Shown piece after piece: positions 13,320 through 14,408 of a stretch of DNA of 14,408 nt (position 1 is its first letter; each line of letters begins with the position of its first letter). The notes under the pieces are model-generated. The model was not told the DNA's origin. It did no database searches and saw nothing but the letters and a program-made list of their open reading frames with translations. The translations under genes and the position numbers were made by a program. The DNA is from Alphaproteobacteria bacterium UBA2784 (GTDB lineage: Bacteria > Pseudomonadota > Alphaproteobacteria > Micropepsales > Micropepsaceae). Where the stretch lies: the NCBI GenBank assembly GCA_002352285.1, contig DEIC01000080.1:1-14408 (forward strand), written 5' to 3'.

Positions 13320-14191
13320 AACCAATCGACAGGCTGGCTCTCGCCGACATTGGAGGTAATCCATCTCGCTTAGCTGAAGCAATTCTTGCCCAAGTCAAAA
13401 GCGATGCCATAATCACACCAATCGAAGACATTGCCAGCGCACTGGGAATACTCGAAATTCGTCAAGCGCCTCTTGAGGGTGCCGAAGGCGTGTTGATAAC
13501 CAATCTAGATAAGCAAGAAGGCGCGATACTGATTAACGCGAACTCTCCTCACACCCGTCGACGATTCACGCTCGCTCATGAGCTTGGTCACTTTGTAAAC
13601 CCGTGGCATACACCGACAAGCAGCGCGGGATTTCGCTGTACCGCCAAAGATATGCGAACCACAACTTCCCGCACACTCACGCGAGAGCAGCGCATGGAGG
13701 TCGAGGCAAATCAATTCGCGGCAGCACTCTTGATGCCGCAGCAACATATTCGGCGTTTTTTAGGAGCAAACCCAAACTTCGATCTCACCGATGCTGCAAC
13801 GCTGAAGGACAAATTAGAAGTAAGTCTTGAAGCAATACTGAGAAGATTAGTGTCATTATCCGAGGAGCCTATAGCAGTCCTCTTTCTGGCAAGTGGAGCG
13901 GTAAGGTACTCTATCCGAAGCTCGGGCTTTCCGAGACTCACATACTCATCGAAGTCATTTGTGGCTGAATTACGCAAAGCGATACCGGAATCTGGTACAT
14001 CGTCACGAGTAAGTTCATGGTCTGACGTCACGGCCCAATCGTGGGCAGAGAACACATTTGCATGCACGATTTACTGCCAGGAGCTGAAGCAAAGCGCTGA
14101 TCGATCGGTCGTACTTCTTTCCGCGGAAATGTCGACTTCGGACGATGAGTGCGACGGCTCAGACTGGGAGCCACCAAGATTTCGCCGGTGA
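13316..14191 (+). CDS. ImmA/IrrE family metallopeptidase with C-terminal extension
   Basis: The protein is 291 aa, starting at a GTG that overlaps the regulator stop by 4 nt. FTLAHELGHFV holds the zinc motif HELGH at 88-92, and RMEVEANQFAAALLMP (126-141) carries the conserved downstream glutamate and the family signature. ImmA of ICEBs1 and IrrE of Deinococcus cleave their partner Xre-type repressors and so release repressed genes; the same pairing is inferred here. Residues 180-291 extend beyond the protease core with no motif I recognise and end in an acidic, Ser-rich tail (STSDDECDGSDWEPP), a possible sensor. GC content is below that of the housekeeping genes and AGA, TTA and ATA codons occur, which points to horizontal origin. 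Confidence 0.92.
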   Translation: MKPIDRLALADIGGNPSRLAEAILAQVKSDAIITPIEDIASALGILEIRQAPLEGAEGVLITNLDKQEGAILINANSPHTRRRFTLAHELGHFVNPWHTPTSSAGFRCTAKDMRTTTSRTLTREQRMEVEANQFAAALLMPQQHIRRFLGANPNFDLTDAATLKDKLEVSLEAILRRLVSLSEEPIAVLFLASGAVRYSIRSSGFPRLTYSSKSFVAELRKAIPESGTSSRVSSWSDVTAQSWAENTFACTIYCQELKQSADRSVVLLSAEMSTSDDECDGSDWEPPRFRR

Positions 14192-14306
14192 GTATCGAAT
14201 TCGAAGCGCTGTAAACAGTGACGAGGTAGCTCCGCTCAAGAAATGGGCGGCCAAGCTGGCAAAGGACAGCCTCGTCCGGCTTGGCCGCGAGTGATCAGAA
14301 AAGCGC
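14192..14306. other. Gap after the ImmA/IrrE gene with a TIR-gene tail remnant
   Basis: A reading frame ending at the TGA at 14292-14294 gives SDEVAPLKKW followed by the 15 residues that end the TIR-Sel1 protein. The frame is open upstream across the protease stop, but I see no plausible start, so it is treated as a remnant. A minus-strand gene ends 12 bases beyond. Confidence 0.6.
14247..14294 (+). repeat. Direct repeat copy 2: duplicated 3' end of the TIR-Sel1 gene
   Basis: This 48-base segment encodes AAKLAKDSLVRLGRE and TGA, the same residues as the TIR-Sel1 C-terminus, with three synonymous changes. Similarity to copy 1 begins abruptly at GCGGCC and stops after the stop codon. It could be the displaced original gene end, an attachment-site-like duplication, or the relic of a second TIR-Sel1 gene. 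Confidence 0.85.
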
Positions 14307-14408
14307 TTACTGCACAACGCGCGTCGAGATGATGCCTTCCTCGTCAACAACCGTGTTGTCGTCCTTGAACGTCAGCGTGCCCGTATCGCTCATGCCGTTG
14401 AACACGAT
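14307..14408 (-). CDS. C-terminal end of an unrecognised protein (runs off the window)
   Basis: A minus-strand frame enters from the right edge and ends at TAA (14307-14309). The 33 visible residues contain FNGMSDTGTLTFKDD and end GIISTRVVQ. Codon use is GC-rich like the housekeeping genes, so it lies outside the low-GC segment. The residues suggest beta strands; I recognise no family. Confidence 0.6.
   Translation of the reverse strand: MVFNGMSDTGTLTFKDDNTVVDEEGIISTRVVQ

Noticed and set aside
12628..14306. Complete integrative element or prophage
   Set aside because: No integrase, transposase, excisionase or transfer gene is present; only the flanking repeat and the switch genes support past mobility.
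1..14408. CRISPR arrays, tRNA or rRNA genes, insertion sequences
   Set aside because: No regularly spaced repeats, no cloverleaf or rRNA segments and no transposase frames were seen; the repeats present are hairpin modules and a single pair of gene tails.

Overview
The window is GC-rich and carries a gene order characteristic of alphaproteobacterial chromosomes: rho, a hem cluster, an origin-like gap, PPSR-maf-aroE-coaE-dnaQ, secB and timA-mltA-smr. An order like Hyphomicrobiales or a related order is likely; the genus cannot be read from the sequence. Most genes are housekeeping and densely packed, with 1-nt TGATG and 4-nt ATGA overlaps.

Layout. 1-611 holds the N-terminal half of rho (minus). 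612-1054 is a hairpin-rich gap with a modular palindromic repeat. 1055-3578 is a minus-strand heme operon hemE-hemH-hemJ. 3579-4016 is a non-coding gap from which transcription diverges both ways; a gap between hemE and the PPSR (RP001-type) gene is where chromosomal origins of Caulobacter and Rickettsia lie, so it is the oriC candidate. 4017-7717 is a plus-strand operon PPSR-maf-aroE-coaE-dnaQ. 7718-7948 holds a second modular palindromic repeat. secB (minus) and timA-mltA-smr (plus) diverge from 8405-8754. smr overlaps, by 4 nt, a gene for a membrane-anchored TIR-Sel1 repeat protein (11269-12627).

The last 1.7 kb differs. Sampled lines are clearly lower in GC, with AGA, TTA and ATA codons. 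It holds a 61-aa protein on minus, a divergent Xre-type repressor and an overlapping ImmA/IrrE metalloprotease. Two 20-bp inverted repeats lie in the divergent promoter; one fills the spacer between a perfect TTGACA box and TATCTT reading toward the small gene. This is a complete-looking repressor/anti-repressor switch with one small output gene. The cargo is flanked by two copies of the last 48 bases of the TIR-Sel1 gene; they differ only at synonymous sites and in the stop codon. That suggests insertion at the 3' end of the TIR gene, or loss of most of a duplicate copy. No integrase is visible.

Cooperation of the genes: HemE, HemJ and HemH act in the late heme pathway. PPSR, AroE, CoaE and DnaQ serve carbon, aromatic, CoA and DNA metabolism. 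SecB, TimA and MltA act at the envelope. The TIR-Sel1 protein is translationally coupled to this envelope group, and the adjacent switch module may be unrelated to it or may have arrived next to it by recombination.
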